DNA of 64,000 bases from NCBI GenBank assembly GCA_017501665.1, contig JAFVWM010000032.1, forward strand, positions 89,255 to 153,254. Direction: 5' to 3'. The stretch comes from Alphaproteobacteria bacterium (GTDB lineage Bacteria > Pseudomonadota > Alphaproteobacteria > RF32 > CAG-239). The position numbers and the translations under genes were made by a program. Each line of letters opens with the position of its first letter. Positions within the stretch are counted from its first letter, which is position 1. Of the stretch, positions 7,369 through 14,912 are shown in pieces. Below the pieces are notes generated by a model, which was given only the letters and a program-made list of their open reading frames with translations, was not told the DNA's origin and did no database searches.

Positions 7369-7911
7369 TTAGATAATTCCTTTTTTCTTAGTAAAAAATT
7401 CTTCAACTAAATTGTGATTCTCTATGGCAACAAAGTTTTTCCACCTTTTATCATCAAAACGTATCATATCTCTAACCATGGAACCTGTTACAAAAGGAAA
7501 ATTAGGATCGGTACGGTCTTCTAACTCTATGTTGTTAAAGCAGTCTTTAAACCAATGTGCATCATAGGTAGAACCTGCATAATATACATCTGGTCTAGGT
7601 AGGGTCGGAAAACTTTCTGATATAAAATCAAGTACATATTCTCCCCACTCTGCTGGATTATTGATATCAAATAATCCAACTATTTTGAGACGTTCGTACT
7701 CTGGTTTTTGACGATATATATTTTGTATCATCTTTTTTCTAGTCGTATAATTTAATGGATTACGAGCTGTACCTTGTTCTTGAATAGAACCAAGAACTAT
7801 AGTAACACGCTCACATTCTCTTAACATTTTATCGACAAGTTTTTGGTGACCAATATGAAATGGCTGTGCTCTCATAATACACAAACCATGTATATATTTG
7901 TATTCAGACAT
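7369..7911 (-). CDS. nadM: Nicotinamide/nicotinate mononucleotide adenylyltransferase, NadM-like
   Basis: 180 residues from the chosen start. It transfers AMP from ATP to NMN or NaMN, here most likely NaMN made by PncB. HIGH motif at residues 19-22 (PFHIGH), the NPLNYTTRKKM region, and the C-terminal ISxxR-type motif GSMVRDMIR near 140 are those of the archaeal-type NadM family. I chose the ATG at 7911 (MSEYKY) over the in-frame ATG at 7941, because the Shine-Dalgarno AAGGAG (7924-7919) is seven bases before it and the paralogue at 422 has the same U7-ATG layout. The upstream stretch is structured leader RNA. First gene of the salvage operon. Confidence 0.85.
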   Translation of the reverse strand: MSEYKYIHGLCIMRAQPFHIGHQKLVDKMLRECERVTIVLGSIQEQGTARNPLNYTTRKKMIQNIYRQKPEYERLKIVGLFDINNPAEWGEYVLDFISESFPTLPRPDVYYAGSTYDAHWFKDCFNNIELEDRTDPNFPFVTGSMVRDMIRFDDKRWKNFVAIENHNLVEEFFTKKKGII

Positions 7912-8030
7912 AAAAAAACTCCTTACAATAGGAGCCGACAATAAAGAAAATAAACAATATCTATTTAATTATCTTAAACCGGCTCAGTTTATAATGTCCT
8001 TAGCTCATAAGCCCTGCGAGCTACAAGAAC
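7912..8030 (-). promoter_or_regulatory. Putative riboswitch B with switching expression platform, in front of nadM
   Basis: Minus-strand reading: lower stem GUUCU (8030-8026) / AGGAC (8000-7996), bulge UG (8025-8024), upper stem UAGCUC (8023-8018) / GAGCUA (8006-8001), loop GCAGGGCUUAU (8017-8007). Loop GGCUUA pairs with UGAGCC (7986-7981). The overlapping strand GAGCCG (7985-7980) can instead pair with CGGCUC (7937-7932). That strand overlaps CUCCU (7934-7930), which pairs with Shine-Dalgarno AGGAG (7923-7919) in a hairpin followed by seven U and the ATG. Pseudoknot formation would therefore release the anti-Shine-Dalgarno and turn the gene off. This is inferred from hand folding. Confidence 0.72.
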
Positions 8031-8036
8031 GATTTT

Positions 8037-8064
8037 ATGCTAACACAAATTATTAAAATGTCAA
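8037..8064 (-). promoter_or_regulatory. Sigma-70-type promoter for the NAD salvage operon
   Basis: Minus strand: perfect -35 TTGACA (8064-8059), 16-base spacer, -10 TAGCAT (8042-8037) preceded by TGT. The predicted transcription start falls near 8030, the first base of riboswitch-like element B. Confidence 0.68.
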
Positions 8065-8088
8065 TATTATCGTGCGATTAAAAATTTT

Positions 8089-9204
8089 TCAACGTCCCAT
8101 ATTAATACCACCGGACTTTTTAAGCTTGGCTATTTTCTGTTTATTTTGATTTGATTTATTTTCATTATTTGTTTTATCTTTTTCTTTTAGGCCTCTTTTT
8201 TCCATCAATTTTTCTAACTGACGTTTTTGTTTATCATTTAAGGCTTGCTTATTTAAGGCTGCTTGTTGCAAGTTGATGTCTTGTTGTTGTTCATGTTGTT
8301 TCAAATAGCTTTCCTGTTCTTGATGTTGGCGTAGATTTTCTTGCTCAAGTCTTTGATGTTCTTCATTTTCAGCCAATACTCTTTCGTCTTCTCTTTGCTT
8401 ATCGTTAACTGATTTAATATCTAATTCGTTATGCCGATTATGGTCAATTTGCCAATTATTTGCAAAATCGGTTTTATCTGCCGACAGATTATAGTCACTT
8501 ATAACCTCATTCCAATATCGTCCGCTTACTTCGATACCTTCGGCCGTCATTTTATCGGTTAAAATTTCCATAGAATTGTCTTTCGATTCTTGCTTTGATT
8601 TAGGTTGATTATTTCGCTGTTTTTGTTGTTTTTTTATGATAATATCTTTATTCAAAGTCTTATCAATTTTTTGTAATATATCTTTTCTTCTAATGTGAGA
8701 TTTTTCATTTTTAGTCTTTTTATCATTAACCTTATTTAAGGATTTTATCATAGACCTTAGTATTTCGATATCTTTAATCGAATAGTTTTTTAGATTATGT
8801 AAAAGCTTTTGAGTTTTTACTTTAGTAATTAATTGTTTATACAGGCTTATGTTATCTCGTTCGTTAAAATAAAAATTTATGCGATTAAAGGCTTCTAAGC
8901 TTAAACGGTTAATCCATGATTCAAGCTCGTATTCATCTTCTATATCCAAGCCCAAAGCAATTAAAATACGCAATAAATCTGCAACTGTTTGATTATTTAA
9001 TGATATAAGTTTTTCTTCAACTTTTTTTAAGAACTCTAATATATGACGTTTGCGAACTTCATTGTATTTTTCTTGAGCAATTTTTTTTGCTTTTGCCTCG
9101 CTAATTCCGTTTTGAATAGCTTGAGCATACGCTTTTTCGGCCATTGCTACTGCAAATTCTTCAGCCTCGTCTTCGTTATAATTTTCAAGTTCGTAATCTG
9201 TCAT
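8089..9204 (-). CDS. Hypothetical Gln/Lys-rich coiled-coil protein
   Basis: 371 residues, no family recognised. The acidic N-terminus (MTDYELENYNEDEAEEFA) is followed by an alpha-helical region to about residue 150. Then come a Lys-rich stretch (KKTKNEKSHIRRKD) and, from about 285, a long Gln/Glu coiled-coil (ENEEHQRLEQENLRQHQEQE) ending in a basic tail (SGGINMGR). No signal peptide or membrane segment is visible, so it is probably cytoplasmic or a secreted effector-like protein. It is upstream of, and co-directional with, the NAD operon, but that operon has its own promoter at 8037-8064. The Shine-Dalgarno is weak. Confidence 0.55.
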   Translation of the reverse strand: MTDYELENYNEDEAEEFAVAMAEKAYAQAIQNGISEAKAKKIAQEKYNEVRKRHILEFLKKVEEKLISLNNQTVADLLRILIALGLDIEDEYELESWINRLSLEAFNRINFYFNERDNISLYKQLITKVKTQKLLHNLKNYSIKDIEILRSMIKSLNKVNDKKTKNEKSHIRRKDILQKIDKTLNKDIIIKKQQKQRNNQPKSKQESKDNSMEILTDKMTAEGIEVSGRYWNEVISDYNLSADKTDFANNWQIDHNRHNELDIKSVNDKQREDERVLAENEEHQRLEQENLRQHQEQESYLKQHEQQQDINLQQAALNKQALNDKQKRQLEKLMEKRGLKEKDKTNNENKSNQNKQKIAKLKKSGGINMGR

Positions 9205-9357
9205 TTTAATACCATAAAAGTATCTACACTAGTTTAATGCTACATTCTAAATATTAAAATAATAATAATACAATATTATCGATAACTTTTCTTTACAAAA
9301 TTTTGATTAAATTATATAAAAATTATATTGATTACAAATTCATTTGAGGATCATTAT

Positions 9358-9552
9358 ATGAAAGAACGACTTATTGATATTGAAATGGCTTTGGCTGTTT
9401 TGCAAAAAAACTTTGATGAGCTGAACTCGGTTGTTGTCGAACAATCAAAACAAATTGCTCATTTGCAAAAACTAAATCGCTATATTTTAGATAACATAGA
9501 CAAAGATGTAGTTAAACCTTTGTCGGAAGAAACCCCTCCTCCGCATTATTAA
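9358..9552 (+). CDS. slyX: SlyX family protein
   Basis: 64 residues from the chosen start. A single coiled-coil (MKERLIDIEMALAVLQKNFDE..LNRYILDNI) ends in EETPPPHY, the conserved SlyX C-terminus. Function of SlyX is not established; it is a small cytoplasmic coiled-coil protein. I prefer ATG 9358 to the upstream in-frame ATG at 9328 because a GAGGA Shine-Dalgarno (9346-9350) is well placed and the family starts with this helix. Followed by a terminator at 9569-9606. Confidence 0.85.
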   Translation: MKERLIDIEMALAVLQKNFDELNSVVVEQSKQIAHLQKLNRYILDNIDKDVVKPLSEETPPPHY

Positions 9553-9568
9553 ATTATTTATAAAACAA

Positions 9569-9606
9569 AAAACCCTGCCGGTTATACTACGACAGGGTTT
9601 TTATTT
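9569..9606 (+). terminator. Intrinsic terminator, likely bidirectional
   Basis: AAACCCTG pairs with CAGGGTTT across about 9570-9600, flanked by A-rich and T-rich runs. It lies between the converging slyX and DegT aminotransferase genes and can serve both. Confidence 0.8.
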
Positions 9607-9636
9607 AGCGCCTTATTTTAATTTTGATACAGCTAT

Positions 9637-10797
9637 TTAGGCAGCTTTGCTGTTTTTTTGAGCTGCAAATTCGTTCATACAACCGATAATATAATCTAAT
9701 TGCTCATTATCCAAATATGGTGTCATCGGGATACTTAAAACTGTCTTTGACAATTTTTCACATACCGGCAATGAACGAGTGTTCCATTTTGCATAAGCTG
9801 TTTGAGTATTCACCGGACGCGGATAATATGCTCCGCAAGGAATACCTTTTTCTTTTAAGTAAGACATCAACTCATCACGATCTTCACAATTAATTGTATA
9901 CAAAGCATAAGCCGATTTACAATTATCCAAGATTTTTTGTTTGCCGAAATAGCTATCCAATTCGTTATCATAACGAGAAGCAACTCTGGCTCTGTTTTTT
10001 AACTCATCATCAAATACTGTTAATTTTTGCAACAAAACAGCAGCTTGGAATGAATTCATACGACCGGTCATACCGAGACGAATGTTATCATAATGATCTT
10101 GAGGGCTCATACCGTGAACACGGCAAGATTTAATCAATTCGTTATGTTCTTCCGAACCGGTAAATGTTGCACCACCATCACCATATCCGCCCAATGGTTT
10201 GGTAGGATAGAACGATGTTGCTGTTGCATCAGCGATTGAGCCAGCTCTTTTGCCTTTGTATACTGATCCGAAAGATTGACAAGAATCGGCCAAAACTTTG
10301 AGATTGTATTTTTTAGCAATGTTCAAAATTTCATCATAATCACAAGGAGAACCGAATATATCAACCGGAATGATAACTTTCGGATTGAGTTTACCTTCGG
10401 CTTTGACTTCGGAAATAGCACGTTCCAAATCTTTTACATCCATATTGTAAGTATAAGGGTCAGAATCGACAAATATCGGTGTTGCGCCAACAATTGCAAC
10501 ACATTCGGCTGAGGCAACAAATGTGAATGATGATACAAATACAGCATCACCAGCGCCTATTCCCCATGCCATTAAGGCAAGTGTAAGGGCGTCTGTTCCC
10601 GAACCGTTGGTTGAACAATATTTTGATCCGGCATAGTTAGCCAAAGCAACGTCCAATTCTTTTGTTTCGGGACCTTGGCAATATCCTCCATGATCTAAAA
10701 TAGTTTTAAATGCGTCCAAAAATTTTTGTTGTCCGATAACTTCTTGAGTTGTTTTACAATCAAACAACGGAATTGCTTTTTGAGGTTTACTTAACAT
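9637..10797 (-). CDS. DegT/DnrJ/EryC1/StrS family PLP-dependent sugar aminotransferase
   Basis: 386 residues, normal length for the family. These enzymes transaminate nucleotide-linked keto-sugars for surface polysaccharides. The fold-type I PLP site is visible: GSGTDALTLAL near 60-70 (phosphate cup), SFTFVASAECV, DSCQSFGS near 165, and the Schiff-base Lys in SFYPTKPLGGYGDGG at about residue 190. The C-terminus carries PRPVNTQ and SLPVCEKLSKTVLSIPMTPYL, typical of WecE/PglE-like members. The exact sugar cannot be told. It stands alone, without other sugar-nucleotide genes nearby. An AAGGA Shine-Dalgarno precedes the ATG. Confidence 0.9.
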   Translation of the reverse strand: MLSKPQKAIPLFDCKTTQEVIGQQKFLDAFKTILDHGGYCQGPETKELDVALANYAGSKYCSTNGSGTDALTLALMAWGIGAGDAVFVSSFTFVASAECVAIVGATPIFVDSDPYTYNMDVKDLERAISEVKAEGKLNPKVIIPVDIFGSPCDYDEILNIAKKYNLKVLADSCQSFGSVYKGKRAGSIADATATSFYPTKPLGGYGDGGATFTGSEEHNELIKSCRVHGMSPQDHYDNIRLGMTGRMNSFQAAVLLQKLTVFDDELKNRARVASRYDNELDSYFGKQKILDNCKSAYALYTINCEDRDELMSYLKEKGIPCGAYYPRPVNTQTAYAKWNTRSLPVCEKLSKTVLSIPMTPYLDNEQLDYIIGCMNEFAAQKNSKAA

Positions 10798-10932
10798 ATT
10801 TTTTTCCTTAATAAATCAGTTCTTTTTTTTAACACTGTGGGTGATATTAAGGAATTTTTTTGATTTTAGCAAAACACAATTTTTTTCACATTTGTAACAA
10901 TATAAAAAATATTGATTATCTGATAGAATATC

Positions 10933-10961
10933 TTGATTTTAATAAATAAAAATGTTATATT
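10933..10961 (+). promoter_or_regulatory. Sigma-70-type promoter for mlaA-mlaC
   Basis: TTGATT (10933-10938), 17-base spacer, TATATT (10956-10961), about 38 bases before the GTG start of mlaA. Confidence 0.6.
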
Positions 10962-10998
10962 TTCGCTGGTTTTTGTTTTATAATGCGGGAGAATACTT

Positions 10999-11757
10999 GT
11001 GTATAATTTAAAAAAGCTTGCCTTTTTATCAGTAGTTTTCATTACAACAGCTTGTGCAACAAATATCCATAGAAATGATACGGATGCTGATCCATATGAA
11101 AATATAAACAGAAAAATCTTTGCATTTAATGACAATGTTTATGAAAATGTATTTTTTCCGATAGCCAAAGGATATCGCAAGGTTACTACACCTTTTATAA
11201 GAGAACGAGTTAACTCTTTTATTGCCAATATTGATGAGCCGATATCTGCCGTTAATCACTTGTTGCAATTAGAGCCTTTGGCTGCTTTGAAAAATATTAC
11301 GCGCATTGCAATAAATTCAACATTAGGTTTGGCCGGTACATTTGATGTTGCTCAAGGATGGGGGTTACCGCCGGAAGAAACAACTTTTAATCAAACCATG
11401 GCATCTTGGTGTGTTGCTGATGGTCCTTATGTGGTGTTGCCTTTTTTGGGCGGAAGGAATATCAGAGGAACTGTCGGAATGGCTGTCGACGCAGTTGCAG
11501 ATCCGGTGTTCTGGGCAACTTATCATGACGCCAATATATCGGCAAAAATACAATATCCTTATGCCGCGCTGAAATATACCGCTAAGGCAGAAAATTATAT
11601 GGATTTATATAATGACTTTAAGAAAAATTCGGTTGACTTTTATGCAACTATGCGTTCTGCTTATCTGCAAAGTCAGAAGCAACTTAAATGTCGATTTGCT
11701 CCGGAAGAAACAACAGCATCTTATGACTTCGATTTTGATGAAGAATGGGAAGAATAA
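10999..11757 (+). CDS. mlaA: Phospholipid-binding outer-membrane lipoprotein MlaA (VacJ)
   Basis: 252 residues. MlaA sits in the outer membrane and extracts misplaced phospholipids from its outer leaflet, passing them to MlaC. The signal peptide ends in lipobox ITTAC with lipidated Cys19. Family signatures follow: DPYENINRKIFAFND, PxAKGYRKVTPxxIR, and the LPFLGGRNIRGTVG block near 150. Length matches the family. Translation starts at a GTG with a GGGAG Shine-Dalgarno eight bases upstream; no ATG fits. It heads a two-gene operon with mlaC. The mlaFEDB inner-membrane transporter genes are not adjacent. Confidence 0.93.
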   Translation: MYNLKKLAFLSVVFITTACATNIHRNDTDADPYENINRKIFAFNDNVYENVFFPIAKGYRKVTTPFIRERVNSFIANIDEPISAVNHLLQLEPLAALKNITRIAINSTLGLAGTFDVAQGWGLPPEETTFNQTMASWCVADGPYVVLPFLGGRNIRGTVGMAVDAVADPVFWATYHDANISAKIQYPYAALKYTAKAENYMDLYNDFKKNSVDFYATMRSAYLQSQKQLKCRFAPEETTASYDFDFDEEWEE

Positions 11758-11794
11758 TTTTTACAAACTAACCAAAATTTTGAGGAAATGACTT

Positions 11795-12400
11795 ATGAAA
11801 AAAAATATGTTATTGTTAGTGGCAACTTTTTTGATGAGCTTTACTTTTAATGCAAATGCTCAAGTTAATGCCGAAAAAGCTGAAGATTTTATTAAATCAA
11901 CTACCGCGAAAGGTGTTGAGGAAATTATTAATGCCAATGTTTCCGATGCAGAAAAAGATAAAAGATTCTATGATTTATTGAACGGGGCATTAGATATGGA
12001 CTTTATCGGACAATTTGTTTTAGGACGAAATTGGAGAACAGCAACGCCTACTCAACGTGCTGATTTTATAAAAGTTTATCGCGACTTAAATATTAAAACC
12101 TGGTCAAAGCGTTTTAATGAATTTAAGGGTAAAAACTTTGTATTCAAAGGAACTTCACCCTCAACATCAAAAGGTCAGGTGTTTGTTGATACAGAAGTTC
12201 CTATGGATCAGGGAGCTCCGGCAAAAGTTTTGTGGCGTGTCAGAGAAAAAGGTAATGATTACAAAATTGTAGATATTGTTATTGAAGGAGTCAGCCTTGC
12301 ACAAGCATCGCGTAGTGAATATACTTCATTTATCAAAAATAACCCCGGCGGTTTAGATGCCTTGATTAAAGATTTAACCGACAGATTAAACAAGTTGTAA
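11795..12400 (+). CDS. mlaC: Periplasmic phospholipid-shuttle protein MlaC (Ttg2D)
   Basis: 201 residues. MlaC carries phospholipid through the periplasm between MlaA and the MlaFEDB transporter. The N-terminus is a signal peptide (MKKNMLLLVATFLMSFTFNANA, likely cleavage after ANA at about residue 22). The mature protein shows the Ttg2 fold signatures FIGQFVLGRNWRTATPTQRADF and WRVREKGNDYKIVDIVIEGVSL. It lies 37 bases after mlaA with a GAGG Shine-Dalgarno, so the two form an operon closed by a terminator at 12416-12448. Confidence 0.92.
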   Translation: MKKNMLLLVATFLMSFTFNANAQVNAEKAEDFIKSTTAKGVEEIINANVSDAEKDKRFYDLLNGALDMDFIGQFVLGRNWRTATPTQRADFIKVYRDLNIKTWSKRFNEFKGKNFVFKGTSPSTSKGQVFVDTEVPMDQGAPAKVLWRVREKGNDYKIVDIVIEGVSLAQASRSEYTSFIKNNPGGLDALIKDLTDRLNKL

Positions 12401-12415
12401 TCAAAAAACATAAAA

Positions 12416-12448
12416 AAAAAGCCTCTTAAAAATTTAAGAGGCTTTTTT
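12416..12448 (+). terminator. Bidirectional intrinsic terminator
   Basis: GCCTCTTAAA / TTTAAGAGGC (12421-12442) with A and T runs on either side. It ends mlaC and, on the other strand, the SemiSWEET pair. Confidence 0.85.
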
Positions 12449-12449
12449 A

Positions 12450-12701
12450 TTATCTTCTTTCAAAATAGCTATATTTTAATACTGTTCCCCAAACGATAAT
12501 GTTTGCTCCAAAATTAAGCAACAATACATAATCTCCTCTGGGTAAAGCATATATCAAACTAAGCGAAGAACCTATTACCGACAACATTGCAAACCCGCGA
12601 GAAACGCCACGTGAGTGGCCGTTTTTAATGCTTAGTATTGCTTGCGGTATTCCGCTTAGAGCATAAGCCATTGAACCTATATAACCGATTATTTGGATCA
12701 T
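12450..12701 (-). CDS. SemiSWEET-like PQ-loop transporter, subunit 2
   Basis: 83 residues with three predicted membrane helices (about 2-20, 36-52, 57-76), the size of bacterial SemiSWEETs, which dimerise to make a six-helix sugar transporter. The PQ motif is in SGIPQAILSIKNGHSRGVS near residues 17-34. Its ATG overlaps the stop codon of the neighbouring paralogue (TAATG at 12703-12699), so translation is coupled. The two proteins differ clearly in sequence, which suggests a heterodimer. Transported substrate is unknown. Confidence 0.82.
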   Translation of the reverse strand: MIQIIGYIGSMAYALSGIPQAILSIKNGHSRGVSRGFAMLSVIGSSLSLIYALPRGDYVLLLNFGANIIVWGTVLKYSYFERR

Positions 12702-12964
12702 TATTTCGCGCTCTTAAAAATATCATGCAACTTATAATAAAAAACAACTAATATTCCCAGAAGTCCGCAAAGAAAATTTGGTATAATAGCATATTGCTTG
12801 GTTGCAATAACATAAAACAAAGAACTTGTACCTCCTATTGTAGCAAGCACCAAAAGATACAGCGAAACACCTCGAGCCGTTTTATTTTTATAGGCCATCC
12901 ATGCTTGCGGCCAAGAATTGACCGCAAGCAATAAGGACCCCATTAAACCTATTATCTCAAACAT
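12701..12964 (-). CDS. SemiSWEET-like PQ-loop transporter, subunit 1
   Basis: 87 residues, three predicted membrane helices. The PQ motif is in NSWPQAWMAYKNKTARGVS near residues 17-35, aligned with the same position in the downstream paralogue, including the RGVS end. It ends in a short basic tail (HDIFKSAK). It lies six bases after the thrS stop region and is read in the same direction as thrS only after that gene's 5' end; in transcription order it follows no gene closely, since thrS is downstream of it on the minus strand's left-to-right view being at 12971-14896. Its stop codon overlaps the start of the next SemiSWEET gene. Confidence 0.8.
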   Translation of the reverse strand: MFEIIGLMGSLLLAVNSWPQAWMAYKNKTARGVSLYLLVLATIGGTSSLFYVIATKQYAIIPNFLCGLLGILVVFYYKLHDIFKSAK

Positions 12965-12970
12965 AAGGTT

Positions 12971-14896
12971 TTACTCTTCTGCATGAGGCATTTTGGCTTC
13001 TTCAACCAGAGCCTTAATAAACTCATCTAAAGCCATAACCTCTTGCTTATCAGAACCGATACGGCGAACAGTAACTGTACGATTTTCTCTTTCTTTGGCA
13101 CCGACAACCGCAATTACCGGTGTTTTAGCGACAGAATGTTCTCTGACCTTGTAGTTAATTTTTTCGTTACGCAAATCTGTTTTAGCGGTTAAACCGGCTT
13201 TCTTCAAAGCATTGACAACTTCAATTGCATAATCGTCAAATTCATTGACAATCGGACAAACGACAACTTGTTCCGGCGACAACCACAACGGCAATCTTCC
13301 GGCATGGTTTTCTATCAAAATACCTAAAAATCTTTCAATAGAACCAAACAACGCGCGGTGCAACATAACCGGTTGATGTTTCTCACCATCTTCGCCGATA
13401 TAACTGATATCAAAACGTTGAGGCAAATTCATATCAACCTGAATTGTTCCACATTGCCATTCACGACCGATAGCATCACGCAAAATAAATTCCAATTTAG
13501 GGCCATAGAACGCGCCCTCACCCTCGTTTATTTCAAATTCATAACCATGAGAAGTTAAGGCATTAGCTAAAGATTTTTCACACAAATCCCAAATTTCGTC
13601 AGAACCGATACGCTTTTCCGGACGTGTTGAAAGATAAATTTTAACCTCGTTAAAACCGAAATCTTTATAAATATCTAAAATCAATTTCAAAGTTGTAATG
13701 CATTCTTCTTCCATTTGTTCCGGAGTACAGAATATATGAGCATCATCTTGAGTAAACTCACGAACACGCATTAATCCCATTAATGAACCGGAAGCTTCGT
13801 AACGGTTTACCATACCAAATTCGGCCATACGCAACGGCAAATCACGATATGATTTTACCCCTTGCTTATAAACCAAAAGTCCTCCGGGACAGTTCATCGG
13901 TTTAACACAAAAAACTTTTTCATCTTCGGTTTTACCGGAATAGTTATGAGCACCATATTTTTCCCAATGACCGGAAGTTTCCCACAAGCATCTGTCCATA
14001 ATACGCGGAGTTGCAATTTCCACATAGCCGTTGTTGTCTTGACGCTTGCGCATATACTCAATGAGTCTGCGATATATCTTATAGCCTTTGTCATGCCAAA
14101 AAACTGCTCCCGGAGCATATTCCGGTTCAAAATGAAATAAATCCATATCGCGACCGAGTTTGCGGTGATCGCGTTTGGCAGCTTCTTCCAACATTTCTAA
14201 ATAAGCTTTAAGATCTTTTTTATCAGCCCAAGCAGTTGCATAAATACGTTGCAACATTTCTTTAGAGGAATCACCTCGCCAATAGGCACCGGCAACTTTC
14301 ATTAGTTTGAAGGCATCACCGACTTTGCTTGTTGATGGCACATGTGGTCCGCGACATAGGTCGGTAAAGTTGCCTTGAGTATATAGTGAAATAACTTCAC
14401 TTTCGGGTAAATCTTCGATAATCTCAGCCTTGTAATTTTCGCCGATACCTTTGAAATAAGCAATAGCTTCATTACGGGGCAAAACTTTGCGTTCAACCTT
14501 TTCGTCACGTTTTACAATCTCGTGCATTTTGGCTTCGATTTTTTCAAAATCTTCCGTTGTAAAAGGCTCTTTACGAGAAAAGTCATAATAGAATCCGTTT
14601 TCAATAGCAGGGCCGATTGTAACTTGAACATCAGGCCACAATTCTTTAACTGCTTCGGCCATAATATGAGAACATGAGTGACGGATAATTTCCAAGCCTT
14701 CTTTATCTTTACCGGTAATAATGGTTACGGTTGCGTCGGTAGTGATAGGAGTGCTTAAATCGGTAAGTTTTGAGTTTACATTTACAGCAATAGCGGCCTT
14801 AGCAAGACCGGCACTAATATTTTGGGCAACAGCAAATCCGTTGACCTCTCCATCCATATTCATCACATCGCCATTCGGCAATTTAATCGCAACCAT
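12971..14896 (-). CDS. thrS: Threonyl-tRNA synthetase
   Basis: 641 residues, full length for bacterial ThrRS. It charges tRNA-Thr in the cytoplasm. Domains in order: TGS (about 1-62), the N2 editing domain with HSCSHIMAEAV near 72-82, class II catalytic core with motif 2 (RYEASGSLMGLMRVREFTQDD) and zinc-site Cys in KPMNCPGG near 335, and C-terminal anticodon-binding domain (VVCPIVNEFDDYA onwards). It follows the glycosyltransferase gene by 16 bases on the minus strand, and the SemiSWEET pair begins six bases after its stop, so the four genes could share a transcript. Confidence 0.97.
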   Translation of the reverse strand: MVAIKLPNGDVMNMDGEVNGFAVAQNISAGLAKAAIAVNVNSKLTDLSTPITTDATVTIITGKDKEGLEIIRHSCSHIMAEAVKELWPDVQVTIGPAIENGFYYDFSRKEPFTTEDFEKIEAKMHEIVKRDEKVERKVLPRNEAIAYFKGIGENYKAEIIEDLPESEVISLYTQGNFTDLCRGPHVPSTSKVGDAFKLMKVAGAYWRGDSSKEMLQRIYATAWADKKDLKAYLEMLEEAAKRDHRKLGRDMDLFHFEPEYAPGAVFWHDKGYKIYRRLIEYMRKRQDNNGYVEIATPRIMDRCLWETSGHWEKYGAHNYSGKTEDEKVFCVKPMNCPGGLLVYKQGVKSYRDLPLRMAEFGMVNRYEASGSLMGLMRVREFTQDDAHIFCTPEQMEEECITTLKLILDIYKDFGFNEVKIYLSTRPEKRIGSDEIWDLCEKSLANALTSHGYEFEINEGEGAFYGPKLEFILRDAIGREWQCGTIQVDMNLPQRFDISYIGEDGEKHQPVMLHRALFGSIERFLGILIENHAGRLPLWLSPEQVVVCPIVNEFDDYAIEVVNALKKAGLTAKTDLRNEKINYKVREHSVAKTPVIAVVGAKERENRTVTVRRIGSDKQEVMALDEFIKALVEEAKMPHAEE

Positions 14897-14912
14897 AATT
14901 AAATATTCCTTT

